From Candidatus Accumulibacter cognatus (GTDB lineage: Bacteria > Pseudomonadota > Gammaproteobacteria > Burkholderiales > Rhodocyclaceae): a stretch of 64,000 bases of DNA. The notes under the pieces are model-generated. The model was not told where the DNA came from. It made no database searches and saw nothing but the letters and a program-made list of their open reading frames with translations. The stretch is taken from positions 2,971,553-3,035,552 of the forward strand of contig CP058708.1 of assembly GCA_013414765.1 (NCBI GenBank). Direction: 5' to 3'. Below, one piece after another: positions 45,383-53,685 of the stretch (positions are counted from its first letter, which is position 1; each line of letters opens with the position of its first letter). The position numbers and the translations under genes were made by a program.

Positions 45383-45623
45383 GACATGAGGAAGGGGCTC
45401 CGTGGATTTGTGGACGATGCGCTGTCGCGCACCGGGCCGCTTGCCGTGGAAAAGTCTGGCGACTTTCCCACCGCGCGTCCCTTCGCCCACAAGCTCCACC
45501 GAGCTCTATTCGTTTCGTATAATATCTTGGAAGGTCAAAACCAACCGCATCACCGGTCAGTCGACCGCAACTGGCAAGGTTCCACTTATCAAAGAACGTT
45601 TTCTGTCCAAACAAACGGGGCCA

Positions 45624-47014
45624 CCTCTGTCTCCGGAAGGGAAACCTTACCGCCAAGCCAATTCCGCCCACCGACCCACTTACTGACGACAGCAAGGCTT
45701 GGGAGTATTTCGACGAGCTGAAGTTCGACGTGATCCTCGCCAATCCACCTCGCCGGCGAGATGAAAGACCGCAAAATGCTCGCACGCTACGAGCTGGCGA
45801 AGCCCGCACTGAAGCGCGCCGGCGATGACAAGCAGCCGAAGGAAGAGCGCGACGTACTCTTCATCGAGCGCATCCTGAAAATGCTCAAACCCGGCGGGCG
45901 TGCCGCCATCGTCCTGCCGCAGGGCAAGTTCAACAATTCCTCGCTGGCCTTCATCCGCGAGTGGATTCTCAAGAAGGCGCGGCTGCTGGCGGTCGTCGGC
46001 CTGCACCCGAACACCTTCAAGCCGCATACCGGCACCAAGACCTCGGTGCTGTTCGTCCAGAAATACACGCCGGAACAGCTCGCCCGGATTGCGCAGGTCC
46101 ATGACCAAGTCGCCGGCGCCTGCCCGGATTACGAAGCGCAGATCAAGGCGCTGCTGGCGGCCCATGATGCGGCGGTCGACGTGCCCGATGAAACCATCCC
46201 CGAAGCGGTGGCCGACCTGATCGCCGAAACCTTCGGCGAACCGGAAGCGGACGAAGCGGCCAACGGCAACGGGGACGAGGAAAACGGCGAAGGCGGCTAC
46301 GAGGATGTGGCCACTGCCGACCAGGACCGCATCGCCGCCGCCGAAGAAAGGCTGCACGCCCTCAAGGCCGCGCTCGTCAAGGCCAGGCAGCGGCTGATCA
46401 ACCTCGACAGCGATCTCGAAGCGCTCGCGCTCAAGCAGTCGCAGGAAATCGACGCCTGCACGACGCAATGGAGCGGCGAAAAGAGCGCGCTTCGCCACCA
46501 GATCCAGGAAGTCCGCCAGCGCTATCGAATCAGCGTCCAGGAGATGAAGGAAGTGCAGAAAGCGCAGCAGCGAGTCATCAAGGTCGAGATCAAGGGGCTG
46601 GAGAAACAGATTCCGCACGCCGAGAAGGCGCTGCAACTGCTCAGCAATCGCGGACGGCTGCAATTGCTGCTGGCCGATGATGAACTGATCGGCACGCTCA
46701 AGGAACGCTGGATCGCCGCCGAAGTCGCCAAGCAACTCGACTACCCGATTTTCATGGCGGTCAGCGAGCGCGGCGGCAAGGACAATTCCGGGGACTACAA
46801 ACACCTGCTGGATGAGCAAGGCAGCCTCGTCGAATTCCCCGATGGTCATCCGCAGGAAGGGCAACTGATCGTCGATCAGGATCTGGTCAATTACGACTTG
46901 CGCGCTGAAGACCTCGCCGACGCGGCCAGGATTCCCGACGAACAATTGTGTGTGGCGGAGGCATTCGTTCGCTTCGCTCAGGCGCAGAAGTTTCGCTTCT
47001 GGAGGGGCGAGTAA
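45624..47014 (+). pseudogene. hsdM: Type I N6-adenine methyltransferase subunit HsdM, truncated and frameshifted
   Basis: Coding resemblance begins exactly at the IS3 right end (PLTDDSKAWEYFDELKFDVILANPP). Methyltransferase motif I and the whole N-terminal part are missing. In motif IV the expected NPPF is broken: two bases are lacking after CCACC at about 45750, and the rest continues in another frame (AGEMKDRKMLARYELAKPAL, RDVLFIERILKMLKPGGRAAIVLPQG, VVGLHPNTFKPHTGTKTSVL). A long coiled-coil insert occupies the middle of the remaining frame. The TAA overlaps the hsdS start. Catalysis should be lost. Confidence 0.85.
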
Positions 47015-48366
47015 TGGCGGTCTGGAGCACTGTCGATGTTTCCGAACTAGGGCATGCGCAACGTATAGAAGCCGACTATTACCGGCCGCACTATCTCGAA
47101 GTTTCTGCGCGACTGGAGGCAGTCAAGTCGGTCCCATTGACGCGACATCTTGGGTATCTGACTGATGGTACGCACGTAACACCAAATTATGTGCCGCAGG
47201 GCGTCCCATTTCTCTCGTCAAGTGATATTGACCCGTTCATTGTTTCTCCGGTCATCGAGAAATTCATTTCTGAGGCGGAGCATTTACGCCTGCGCCATTG
47301 CCAACCCGATGCAGGCGACATTCTTATGTCGAAATCCGGTCGAATCGGATCGTGTGCGGTAGTACCGGCGTCAATCAAGAAGGGGGACTGGAATATCTAC
47401 GAAGGCGTTGCACTACTTCGGGTCGACGGAGTCGAGCCGCACTACGTTGCTGCCTTTCTGAACTCAAAATACGGCCATTCCCAGATCCGACGCGAGTTGA
47501 AAGGCGTTGCCCAACCGCATCTCCATTTAGAAGACATACGAAGACTGAAGCTCTTTGTCCCGGAACCTCACGAAATGGCTGAGGTATCGGCACTGGTGCT
47601 TGGCGGCACGGGACGAGCACAATGTGCTCATCGTCTTTTTCAAGACGCGCTGGCTGCTCTCGAAACTGAGCTTGGGCTGGACAAACTGACCATCCAGAAA
47701 ACCGTGGGCTACGCCACTCAGTTAAGCAATATTGAGGTGTCTCGGAGATTCGACCCAGAGCATTACTTTCCAGCATTCAGCACTTTCTGCGCCGGATTGC
47801 CATCTCGTGTCGCCCTTTCACCGCTAGTGAATCACCTTGAGTTCTGTCAGCGTGGAAAGCAGCCGGTTTATGCAAAGACTGGCCTGCCGGTAATCAACTC
47901 AAAACACGTTCAGCCGAACCGGGTCATACTGGAAGGCAACCGTTTTGCCTTGGCTAATCCGGTCGATGATCTTCAGATTCGCGCTGGCGACACGCTCATC
48001 AACGGAACCGGGCGCGGAACCATAGGACGGGCAGCGCCTTACATCAGTGACACGCCTGCCGTGGCGGACAATCACGTCACCATCCTCCGATCGAGTAGCC
48101 TGGACCCGGCTTATTTGTCCCTCTATCTCAATAGTGCGGCGGGGCAGATGCAGGTCGAGATGCATCAACGGGGTACGTCGGGGCAACTTGAGCTGTACCC
48201 GTTCGATATTCGAAAGTTTCTCGTCTGGCCCGCGCCTGGCGAATTGCAGCGAGACCTGCGCGATCTTTACGACAAGGCGACAAAAGCAGAGCGGGAATCC
48301 AAGCGCTTGCTTGATCAAGCCAAGACCCGGGTCGAACAACTCATCGAAGCCGCCGTCCAGCCATGA
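47014..48366 (+). CDS. hsdS: Type I restriction-modification specificity subunit HsdS
   Basis: The 450-residue protein starts at ATG 47014, sharing one base with the hsdM stop. Two target-recognition halves are visible. The first (about 1-210) includes GVPFLSSSDIDPF and DILMSKSGRIGSCAVV. The second (about 235-445) includes GLPVINSKHVQPN and DTLINGTGRGTIGRAA. Each half ends in a coiled-coil spacer; the last is DKATKAERESKRLLDQAKTRVEQLI. HsdS chooses the DNA sequence modified by HsdM. It overlaps rhuM by four bases. Base composition is lower in GC than its neighbours, as is usual for recognition domains. Confidence 0.9.
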   Translation: MAVWSTVDVSELGHAQRIEADYYRPHYLEVSARLEAVKSVPLTRHLGYLTDGTHVTPNYVPQGVPFLSSSDIDPFIVSPVIEKFISEAEHLRLRHCQPDAGDILMSKSGRIGSCAVVPASIKKGDWNIYEGVALLRVDGVEPHYVAAFLNSKYGHSQIRRELKGVAQPHLHLEDIRRLKLFVPEPHEMAEVSALVLGGTGRAQCAHRLFQDALAALETELGLDKLTIQKTVGYATQLSNIEVSRRFDPEHYFPAFSTFCAGLPSRVALSPLVNHLEFCQRGKQPVYAKTGLPVINSKHVQPNRVILEGNRFALANPVDDLQIRAGDTLINGTGRGTIGRAAPYISDTPAVADNHVTILRSSSLDPAYLSLYLNSAAGQMQVEMHQRGTSGQLELYPFDIRKFLVWPAPGELQRDLRDLYDKATKAERESKRLLDQAKTRVEQLIEAAVQP

Positions 48367-49406
48367 GCGACGTGTTTCCCGACCCCGCCGCACCCGGCAA
48401 AGGCCAGTTCCTGGTCTATGAAGCCGAAGACGGTCGCATCAAGATCGACGTGCGGCTGGACGAGGAAACGCTCTGGCTGCCGCAGGCGCAACTGGCCGAG
48501 CTGTTCCAGACCAGCCAGCAGAACATCAGCCTGCATATCCAGCACATCTACGAGGAAGGCGAACTGCTGCCGGAGGCAACTCACAAGAAATACTTGTTGG
48601 TTCGCGCCGAGGGCGGGCGCGAGGTCAAGCGTCTCGTCGACCACTACAACCTCGACATGATCATCTCGGTCGGCTACCGGGTGAAGAGCCATGTCGCGAC
48701 GCGCTTTCGCATCTGGGCGACGCAGCGCCTCAAGGAATACATCGTCAAGGGTTTTACGCTCGACGACGAGCGGCTGAAGAACCCGCAGCAGCCCTTCGAC
48801 TACTTCGAAGAGCTGACCCGCCGCATCCAGGACATCCGCACCTCGGAGCGGCGTTTCTACCAGAAGATCACCGACATCTACGCGACCAGCATCGACTACG
48901 ACCCGACGCTGGAGATCAGCCTGACCTTCTTCAAGACCGTGCAGAACAAGATGCACTGGGCGATCACCGGCCAGACCGCCGCCGAGATCGTGCATGCGCG
49001 CGCCGATGCCGACAAGCCCCACATGGGCCTGACTACCTGGCGCGGCGCCAGGGTACGCAAGCAGGATGTCGGTATCGCCAAGAACTATCTGGCGGAAGAC
49101 GAACTGCGCGCCCTGAACAACCTGGCCGAACAATATCTGATCTTCGCCGAAGGCCAGGCGATGCGCCGCATCCCCATGCACATGCGCGACTGGATCAGGA
49201 AGCTCGACGGTTTTCTGAACATCAACGACCGCGACATCCTGACCCACGCCGGAAAAATCTCGCACGAGATGGCGCAGCAGCGAGCCGAGGCCGAATACGA
49301 GCAATATCACCGGCGGCGGATCGCCGAGCAATCGCAGGCCGTCAGCGACTTCGACCGCATGGCCAGGCAATTGACGAACAGCGAACGAGGCAAAAAGAAA
49401 CCATGA
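48363..49406 (+). CDS. rhuM: RhuM-family protein
   Basis: The 347-residue protein belongs to the RhuM family, named for a Salmonella pathogenicity-island gene and often found inside type I restriction operons. Visible parts are LDEETLWLPQAQLAELFQTS, NISLHIQHIYEEGEL, DMIISVGYRVKSHVATRFRI and WATQRLKEYIVKGF. A C-terminal part follows (HARADADKPHMGLTTWRGAR). The function is unproven; the N-terminal part looks like a DNA-binding KilA/BRO-like module. ATGA overlaps link it to hsdS and to the next small ORF. Confidence 0.9.
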   Translation: MSDVFPDPAAPGKGQFLVYEAEDGRIKIDVRLDEETLWLPQAQLAELFQTSQQNISLHIQHIYEEGELLPEATHKKYLLVRAEGGREVKRLVDHYNLDMIISVGYRVKSHVATRFRIWATQRLKEYIVKGFTLDDERLKNPQQPFDYFEELTRRIQDIRTSERRFYQKITDIYATSIDYDPTLEISLTFFKTVQNKMHWAITGQTAAEIVHARADADKPHMGLTTWRGARVRKQDVGIAKNYLAEDELRALNNLAEQYLIFAEGQAMRRIPMHMRDWIRKLDGFLNINDRDILTHAGKISHEMAQQRAEAEYEQYHRRRIAEQSQAVSDFDRMARQLTNSERGKKKP

Positions 49407-49597
49407 ACATGACGCCCGACGACGGCCGGCTGCTGGCGGATTTGTGCGAGCAGCATGGCGTGAGCGCCGACAAGGTGCGAAAGCTGCTCGATGCCGTGCG
49501 CGACTACGAATTCAAGGACCGGCGAACCGGGGTGTATGACGCACTGCGCGAGATTCTGAAGAGCAAGCCGGCTACCAAAACGGAGCGCCGGGCATGA
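49403..49597 (+). CDS. Small helical protein of the modification operon (64 aa)
   Basis: ATG 49403 overlaps the rhuM stop by four bases and its own stop overlaps the next start. The protein (GRLLADLCEQHGVSADKVRKL, FKDRRTGVYDALREIL) is helical with a possible helix-turn-helix. I recall small proteins of this sort beside DndD-like and DNA-modification genes, but I cannot name a characterised homologue. The double ATG at 49403/49409 leaves the start slightly open. Confidence 0.75.
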   Translation: MNMTPDDGRLLADLCEQHGVSADKVRKLLDAVRDYEFKDRRTGVYDALREILKSKPATKTERRA

Positions 49598-49854
49598 GCG
49601 ACGGTGTGGACAGGGATCGTTTCGTCAAGGACCCGGGCCTGCTGGTCGAACTGTGCCGAAAGGTGATCGACGAACTCGATTCCGGCGCCTGCGACTCCGG
49701 CGTTGCCGAACGTGAGGCGCAACTGCGCGAGATCGCGAAGACCATCGAGCGACTGGAAAAGGCCCAGTGGGTGAGGTATCAAATGACTCAGGACGGTACC
49801 CTGCGCGCCGATTCACCCTACGGGATTTGGGTGCTGAGGGAGAGCCCCCGATGA
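49594..49854 (+). CDS. Small coiled-coil protein of the modification operon (86 aa)
   Basis: The ATG overlaps the previous stop and the TGA overlaps the dndD-like start, both as ATGA. Residues 10-60 look like one helical hairpin (LLVELCRKVIDELDSG, VAEREAQLREIAKTIERLEKA). The end, QDGTLRADSPYGIWVLRESP, is different in character. No family recognised. The unbroken chain of overlaps suggests fixed stoichiometry with its neighbours. Confidence 0.72.
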   Translation: MSDGVDRDRFVKDPGLLVELCRKVIDELDSGACDSGVAEREAQLREIAKTIERLEKAQWVRYQMTQDGTLRADSPYGIWVLRESPR

Positions 49855-51854
49855 AATTCCGCAAGCTCACCCTCGAAAATTACAAGTCCTTCCAGTTCCC
49901 GACGGAGATCGTTTTCCCGATCGGCGACGATGGTCGCAGCATCTTCCTGATCGGCGGCATGAACGGCGCGGGCAAGACCTCGATCATGGAGGCAGTGACG
50001 TTCTGCCTGTATGGCGGCAAGGTCGACGACATTTACCGCAACATCAACCGGCGCGAGAAGGCCAAGGGCAATGCCAACGTGGCCTTCGAGATCGTCATCG
50101 TGATGGATGACGGTTCGGAGCTGGTGGTCAAGCGCTCCTGGACGGCCGGCGCGGTCAGCGAGCCGCGGGCGCGCGATCTGACTGAACGGCTGGTGGTCGT
50201 GCGCGACGGCAAGCGCGTGTCGGTGCAAAACCAGGAAATCTGGCAGGACTTCATCCGCGCGGCGATCCCGCCGGGCATCACGCAGTTCTTCTTCTTCGAC
50301 GGCGAGAAGACTCAGCAGATTGCCGCCGACGATCATTCGGAGGTCCGCCTGAAATCATCGCTGGAGGCCGCGCTGGGCATCCAGTACATCAACCGGCTGG
50401 CCAGCGACATCGTCTATATCAAGCAGCAGGAGCGGCAAGGCTTTGTCGAGATTTCGGACGCAGACCTGGAATTCAAGCAGAGCGAGCTGAAGCGCGAGAA
50501 GAGCAAGCGGGCGCGCAAACATCAGGAGCGAGACGGCTTGCGCGTCGAACTGGACGGCTTCAAGGCCCAACTGGGCGATGCCAGGAAGCGCTTCGAGGCG
50601 TCCTTCCACGCCGCGCCGGAATCGCGCGAGGCGATGCGCGAGCAGGAGAAGAAGCGCGTGCTCGCGGCCAACCGGCTGGCGCAGGTGGACAGCGAGATTC
50701 GCAACCTCTGCGAAAAAGCCTTGCCATTCAGCATTGCGGGCAAGCTGTTTGGCGGCATCCGGCGGCAGATTGAAGCCGAGCGCGAATCGGCCAGCGGTGA
50801 GGCGATCAAGGAGAACGCCGCCTTGCTGGCGAAGCGCATCGTGCGCGTGGTCGAGGAACCAGAACCCATCTACCGGGAGAAATTGTCGGCCGAGCGCATG
50901 GCCGAGCTGGAACGGCGCATCTTCCGCATGCTCAAGGAAGGCGACCACAATGCGGAGGTGACGAAGGTTCTCGACCTATCCGATCGCGACGCGGCGCGGG
51001 TCCTGAACCGTATGGAAGCCCTGGAAAACAGCGATGTCTTCCTGCTCAAGCCATTGCTGGAAGAAGCCGACAGTCTCAAGGTGCAGCTCCGGCAACTGGA
51101 AGGTGTCGTTGGCCAGGTGGGTGCGTTGTCACCCACCGAACGTGACCTGTTCGACGAATTGCAATCGGTGATGGAGAGCTGTTCGACGCAGATCGGGCGG
51201 AAGACCGAACAACTGCGACTGGTCGAGGAAGATGTTCTGACCCTCGACAAGCGCATTGCCGCCATCGAGGTGGAGATCGAGAAGCTCTACGAGAAGCACA
51301 ACGTCTCGAAGGAAAAGGTCGACTTCATCGAGGAGTGCGATGCCATCGCCAGCGTGCTGAACCAGTTCATTGTCCGCCTGCGCAAGAGCAAGGTGCATGT
51401 GCTGCAGGAGAAGACCTTCGAGATGTACCGGCTTCTTTCCAGCCGCAGCGGCCTGATCAAGGACATCACCATCGACGACAAGACCTACGAGGTCCGGATC
51501 ACCGACCGCAACGGACACGAGATTCGCAAGTCGTCGATGGCGGCTGGCGAAAAGGAAGTGTTTGCGATTTCGCTGCTGTGGGGGCTGGCGCAGACCAGCG
51601 AACTCAAGCTGCCGATCATCATCGACACCCCCCTATCGCGCCTCGACAGCACGCATCGCGACAACATCGTCAACCACTACTTCCCGAATGCCGGCGAGCA
51701 GGTGGTGATCCTTTCGACCGACACGGAGATCGATACCAGCTACTACCGATCCCTCAAGCCTCGCCTCAGCGGCGCGGCGTGTCTTGAATTTGATCAGAGG
51801 CAAGAGCTGACGACGTTCCGGCAAGGGTATTTCTGGGAGACCCGCCATGGCTGA
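49851..51854 (+). CDS. DndD-like SMC/Rad50-type ATPase
   Basis: The 667-residue protein starts at ATG 49851, not at the in-frame upstream codons. It has an N-terminal ABC-type P-loop (IFLIGGMNGAGKTSIMEAVTF, residues 32-52), a DndD-like FFFFDGEKTQQIA near 150 and long coiled-coils (about 215-310 and 430-520). The C-terminal signature/Walker B region is MAAGEKEVFAISLLWGLAQ and LPIIIDTPLSRLDSTHRDNI. DndD is the DNA-nicking/ATPase partner in phosphorothioate modification. No dndA, dndB or dndC is present here. Its end overlaps the next gene by eight bases. Confidence 0.85.
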   Translation: MKFRKLTLENYKSFQFPTEIVFPIGDDGRSIFLIGGMNGAGKTSIMEAVTFCLYGGKVDDIYRNINRREKAKGNANVAFEIVIVMDDGSELVVKRSWTAGAVSEPRARDLTERLVVVRDGKRVSVQNQEIWQDFIRAAIPPGITQFFFFDGEKTQQIAADDHSEVRLKSSLEAALGIQYINRLASDIVYIKQQERQGFVEISDADLEFKQSELKREKSKRARKHQERDGLRVELDGFKAQLGDARKRFEASFHAAPESREAMREQEKKRVLAANRLAQVDSEIRNLCEKALPFSIAGKLFGGIRRQIEAERESASGEAIKENAALLAKRIVRVVEEPEPIYREKLSAERMAELERRIFRMLKEGDHNAEVTKVLDLSDRDAARVLNRMEALENSDVFLLKPLLEEADSLKVQLRQLEGVVGQVGALSPTERDLFDELQSVMESCSTQIGRKTEQLRLVEEDVLTLDKRIAAIEVEIEKLYEKHNVSKEKVDFIEECDAIASVLNQFIVRLRKSKVHVLQEKTFEMYRLLSSRSGLIKDITIDDKTYEVRITDRNGHEIRKSSMAAGEKEVFAISLLWGLAQTSELKLPIIIDTPLSRLDSTHRDNIVNHYFPNAGEQVVILSTDTEIDTSYYRSLKPRLSGAACLEFDQRQELTTFRQGYFWETRHG

Positions 51855-53376
51855 CCGCCTTTACACCTCAAGCGAGGCCGATGAGGTCCTGAGTGCGCTG
51901 CGTTTTGAAACGAAGCTGGAGAAAGCGACGCTGGCGCGGATCGCCTTCGCACTTTCGCTGGTCAAGGACGGCGCAGGCGTTGCACCCAGTCCGAGTTTCA
52001 GCGGCGGCGAGATGAAGCGGCCGACCTTCGTCGGCGAGGACGAGGTATTTCTGCGTACCCTGGTCGCACAGACCTACGGCAAGCGCGACTTCAGCGAGGA
52101 CGAGTTCTTCTCCAACCGCTCGGTCATCAAGAACCATATTGACAGCGGCGCGGCCTGGTTGGCGAGATTGTTTGAGGAAGCCGGCCGCAGTGGCGAGGCG
52201 CTGATTCGGCGGCTGCTGGACGAAGTGGAATTCGCCGGACGCCGCGAGCATTTGGGTAGTGGCCTGGACATCTTCATCGGTCGGACGCTGTTGCAGCGAA
52301 CCGAGTTGGTCATGGAACTGAACAACACGACCAGGCATGCCAACTCGCACCTGGCCATCATGGGCATGCCCGGAGTCGGCAAGACGCAATTTCTGCTCAA
52401 GATACTCGCCGACATCCGCATCCAGTCGAATTACCAGACCCACTTCATCTACTTCGACTACAAGGGCGACGTGGTGGACAACGCCCGCTTTCTCGAAGTG
52501 GCGCGAGTGCAGCCCTTCCGGTTGCTACAAGGCGGGCAGAACCTGCCCATCAATCCTTTCATCTTGCCGGCCTACGACGAGCAGACCATCAATGTCTCGG
52601 CGCGCGAGAAGGCCGAGAGTTTTGCGTCGATCAACGGTAAGCTCGGCCCCGTACAAAAAGGGGCATTGACCGAAGCGATACGCGCCGCCTATGCCAAACG
52701 TACTGGATCGGCTTCACCCTACCCGGACTTTCCCGATGTCCTTGAAGTCGCCGCGGCGGCGTATGAAGAAGACGGCAAGAGAGACGACAGCCTGATCGAA
52801 GTGCTGCGCGACCTCTCCGACTTCGACCTCTTCTGGCGCCATGGCAACGAGGCCGCGCCCATGGACCGGGTAGCGAACCGCACGATGTTGATTGACGTGC
52901 ATGCGATGCCGGTGCTCAAGGAATTGGTCGCCTATCTGGTGATCGAGCGGCTCTACAAGGAAATGGCAACGCTGCCCGACAGCCCGGTCACCGAAGGTCG
53001 GCGCACCATTCGGACCATTCTGGTCATCGACGAAGCGCACAACTATCTCAGCCAGAAGAACATGTTCCTTCAGCGCATCATCCGCGAAGGGCGTTCAAAA
53101 GGGGTGGTCGTGTTTTTCGCCAGCCAATCGCCCAACGACTACCAGCAGAAATTCTTCAACTTCCAGCAGTTGCTCAGTTTCGCTTACATTTTCCAGTGCG
53201 ATGGCGTAGCGGCGGGATCGGTCCAGGACATTCTTGGTTGCAGTGCCAAAACGGCGAGGGACTTGCAGACGGAGATCGCTCGTTTGGAACCATGGCAGGT
53301 CATCGCGCGCAGTCAGGAGAAGACCGAGGAGTTCGTGAAGTTCACCGCCGAGGCGTTCTACAAGACCTACGCATGA
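51847..53376 (+). CDS. DndE-like domain fused to HerA/FtsK-type ATPase
   Basis: The 509-residue protein begins with a DndE-like region (LYTSSEADEVLSALRFETKL, LARIAFALSLVKDG, residues 4-42 and on to about 110). A HerA-type DNA translocase core follows: Walker A in IMGMPGVGKTQFLLKIL (about 172-188), FIYFDYKGDVVDNARF, Walker B in ILVIDEAHNYLSQ (about 390) and the arginine region IIREGRSKGVVVFFASQSP. Fusing a DndE nicked-DNA-binding domain to the motor suggests a restriction or remodelling role coupled to the DndD-like ATPase. It is the last gene of the operon. Confidence 0.82.
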   Translation: MADRLYTSSEADEVLSALRFETKLEKATLARIAFALSLVKDGAGVAPSPSFSGGEMKRPTFVGEDEVFLRTLVAQTYGKRDFSEDEFFSNRSVIKNHIDSGAAWLARLFEEAGRSGEALIRRLLDEVEFAGRREHLGSGLDIFIGRTLLQRTELVMELNNTTRHANSHLAIMGMPGVGKTQFLLKILADIRIQSNYQTHFIYFDYKGDVVDNARFLEVARVQPFRLLQGGQNLPINPFILPAYDEQTINVSAREKAESFASINGKLGPVQKGALTEAIRAAYAKRTGSASPYPDFPDVLEVAAAAYEEDGKRDDSLIEVLRDLSDFDLFWRHGNEAAPMDRVANRTMLIDVHAMPVLKELVAYLVIERLYKEMATLPDSPVTEGRRTIRTILVIDEAHNYLSQKNMFLQRIIREGRSKGVVVFFASQSPNDYQQKFFNFQQLLSFAYIFQCDGVAAGSVQDILGCSAKTARDLQTEIARLEPWQVIARSQEKTEEFVKFTAEAFYKTYA

Positions 53377-53424
53377 GGCTACCGATTTCTTCAGGTGCGA
53401 TAGCAGATAGCCCGCTGTCTCCCC

Positions 53425-53685
53425 CTACGCGGCCCTGATGATCGGTATGGCTGCACCGCTCACCTTCAGCCGCTCCAGGTAGTCGGCCCACTGCTGCATC
53501 ATGGTCTGGCGCTCTTTCAGGAACCTGGTCCGGTTGTAGGCCGTGCCCAGGGCATCAGGGGCCTGATGTGCAAGCTGATGCCCGATGACATCGGGCTTGA
53601 TGTGCAACTCCTCGTGCAGGATCGTTCGCGCCATCGCGCGAAATCCGTGCCCGGTGATTTCGGTCTTGGTGTCGTAGCCCATCCA
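53425..53685 (-). pseudogene. Tyrosine integrase, C-terminal fragment
   Basis: The fragment encodes the catalytic end of a P4-type integrase: MGYDTKTEITGHGFRAMART (Arg in HGFR), VIGHQLAHQAPDALGTAYNR (His and nucleophile Tyr) and a short tail. Upstream coding is cut at 53685 by the second copy of the 2427-bp IS. Deleting the IS and one ATCCA copy rejoins it in frame to 56113-56387 (NAALRW-MGYDTKTE). Confidence 0.88.

Larger units (their letters stand above)
44162..45623 (+). mobile_element. IS3-family insertion sequence, 1462 bp
   Basis: Left end TGGCCCCGGAAATTCGGAC and right end GTCCAAACAAACGGGGCCA form an imperfect inverted repeat (16 of 21 bases match) with TG...CA tips. Two ORFs of IS3 type lie inside. 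No target duplication flanks it: left GAGAGG, right CCTCTG. The left flank is an unknown gene start and the right flank is the middle of hsdM, so a deletion or recombination next to the IS has joined sequences that were not adjacent. Confidence 0.85.

Noticed and set aside
45386-45721. 111-codon plus-strand ORF after IS3 orfB
   Set aside because: It crosses the IS3 right end and continues in the wrong frame through hsdM; it has no independent support.
45624-49406. A complete type I restriction-modification system
   Set aside because: No hsdR helicase/nuclease gene is present and hsdM lacks motif I and is frameshifted in motif IV.
45624-53376. A standard Dnd phosphorothioation system
   Set aside because: The cysteine desulfurase, DndB and PAPS-reductase-like DndC needed for sulfur insertion are absent, so only DndD- and DndE-like parts are supported.
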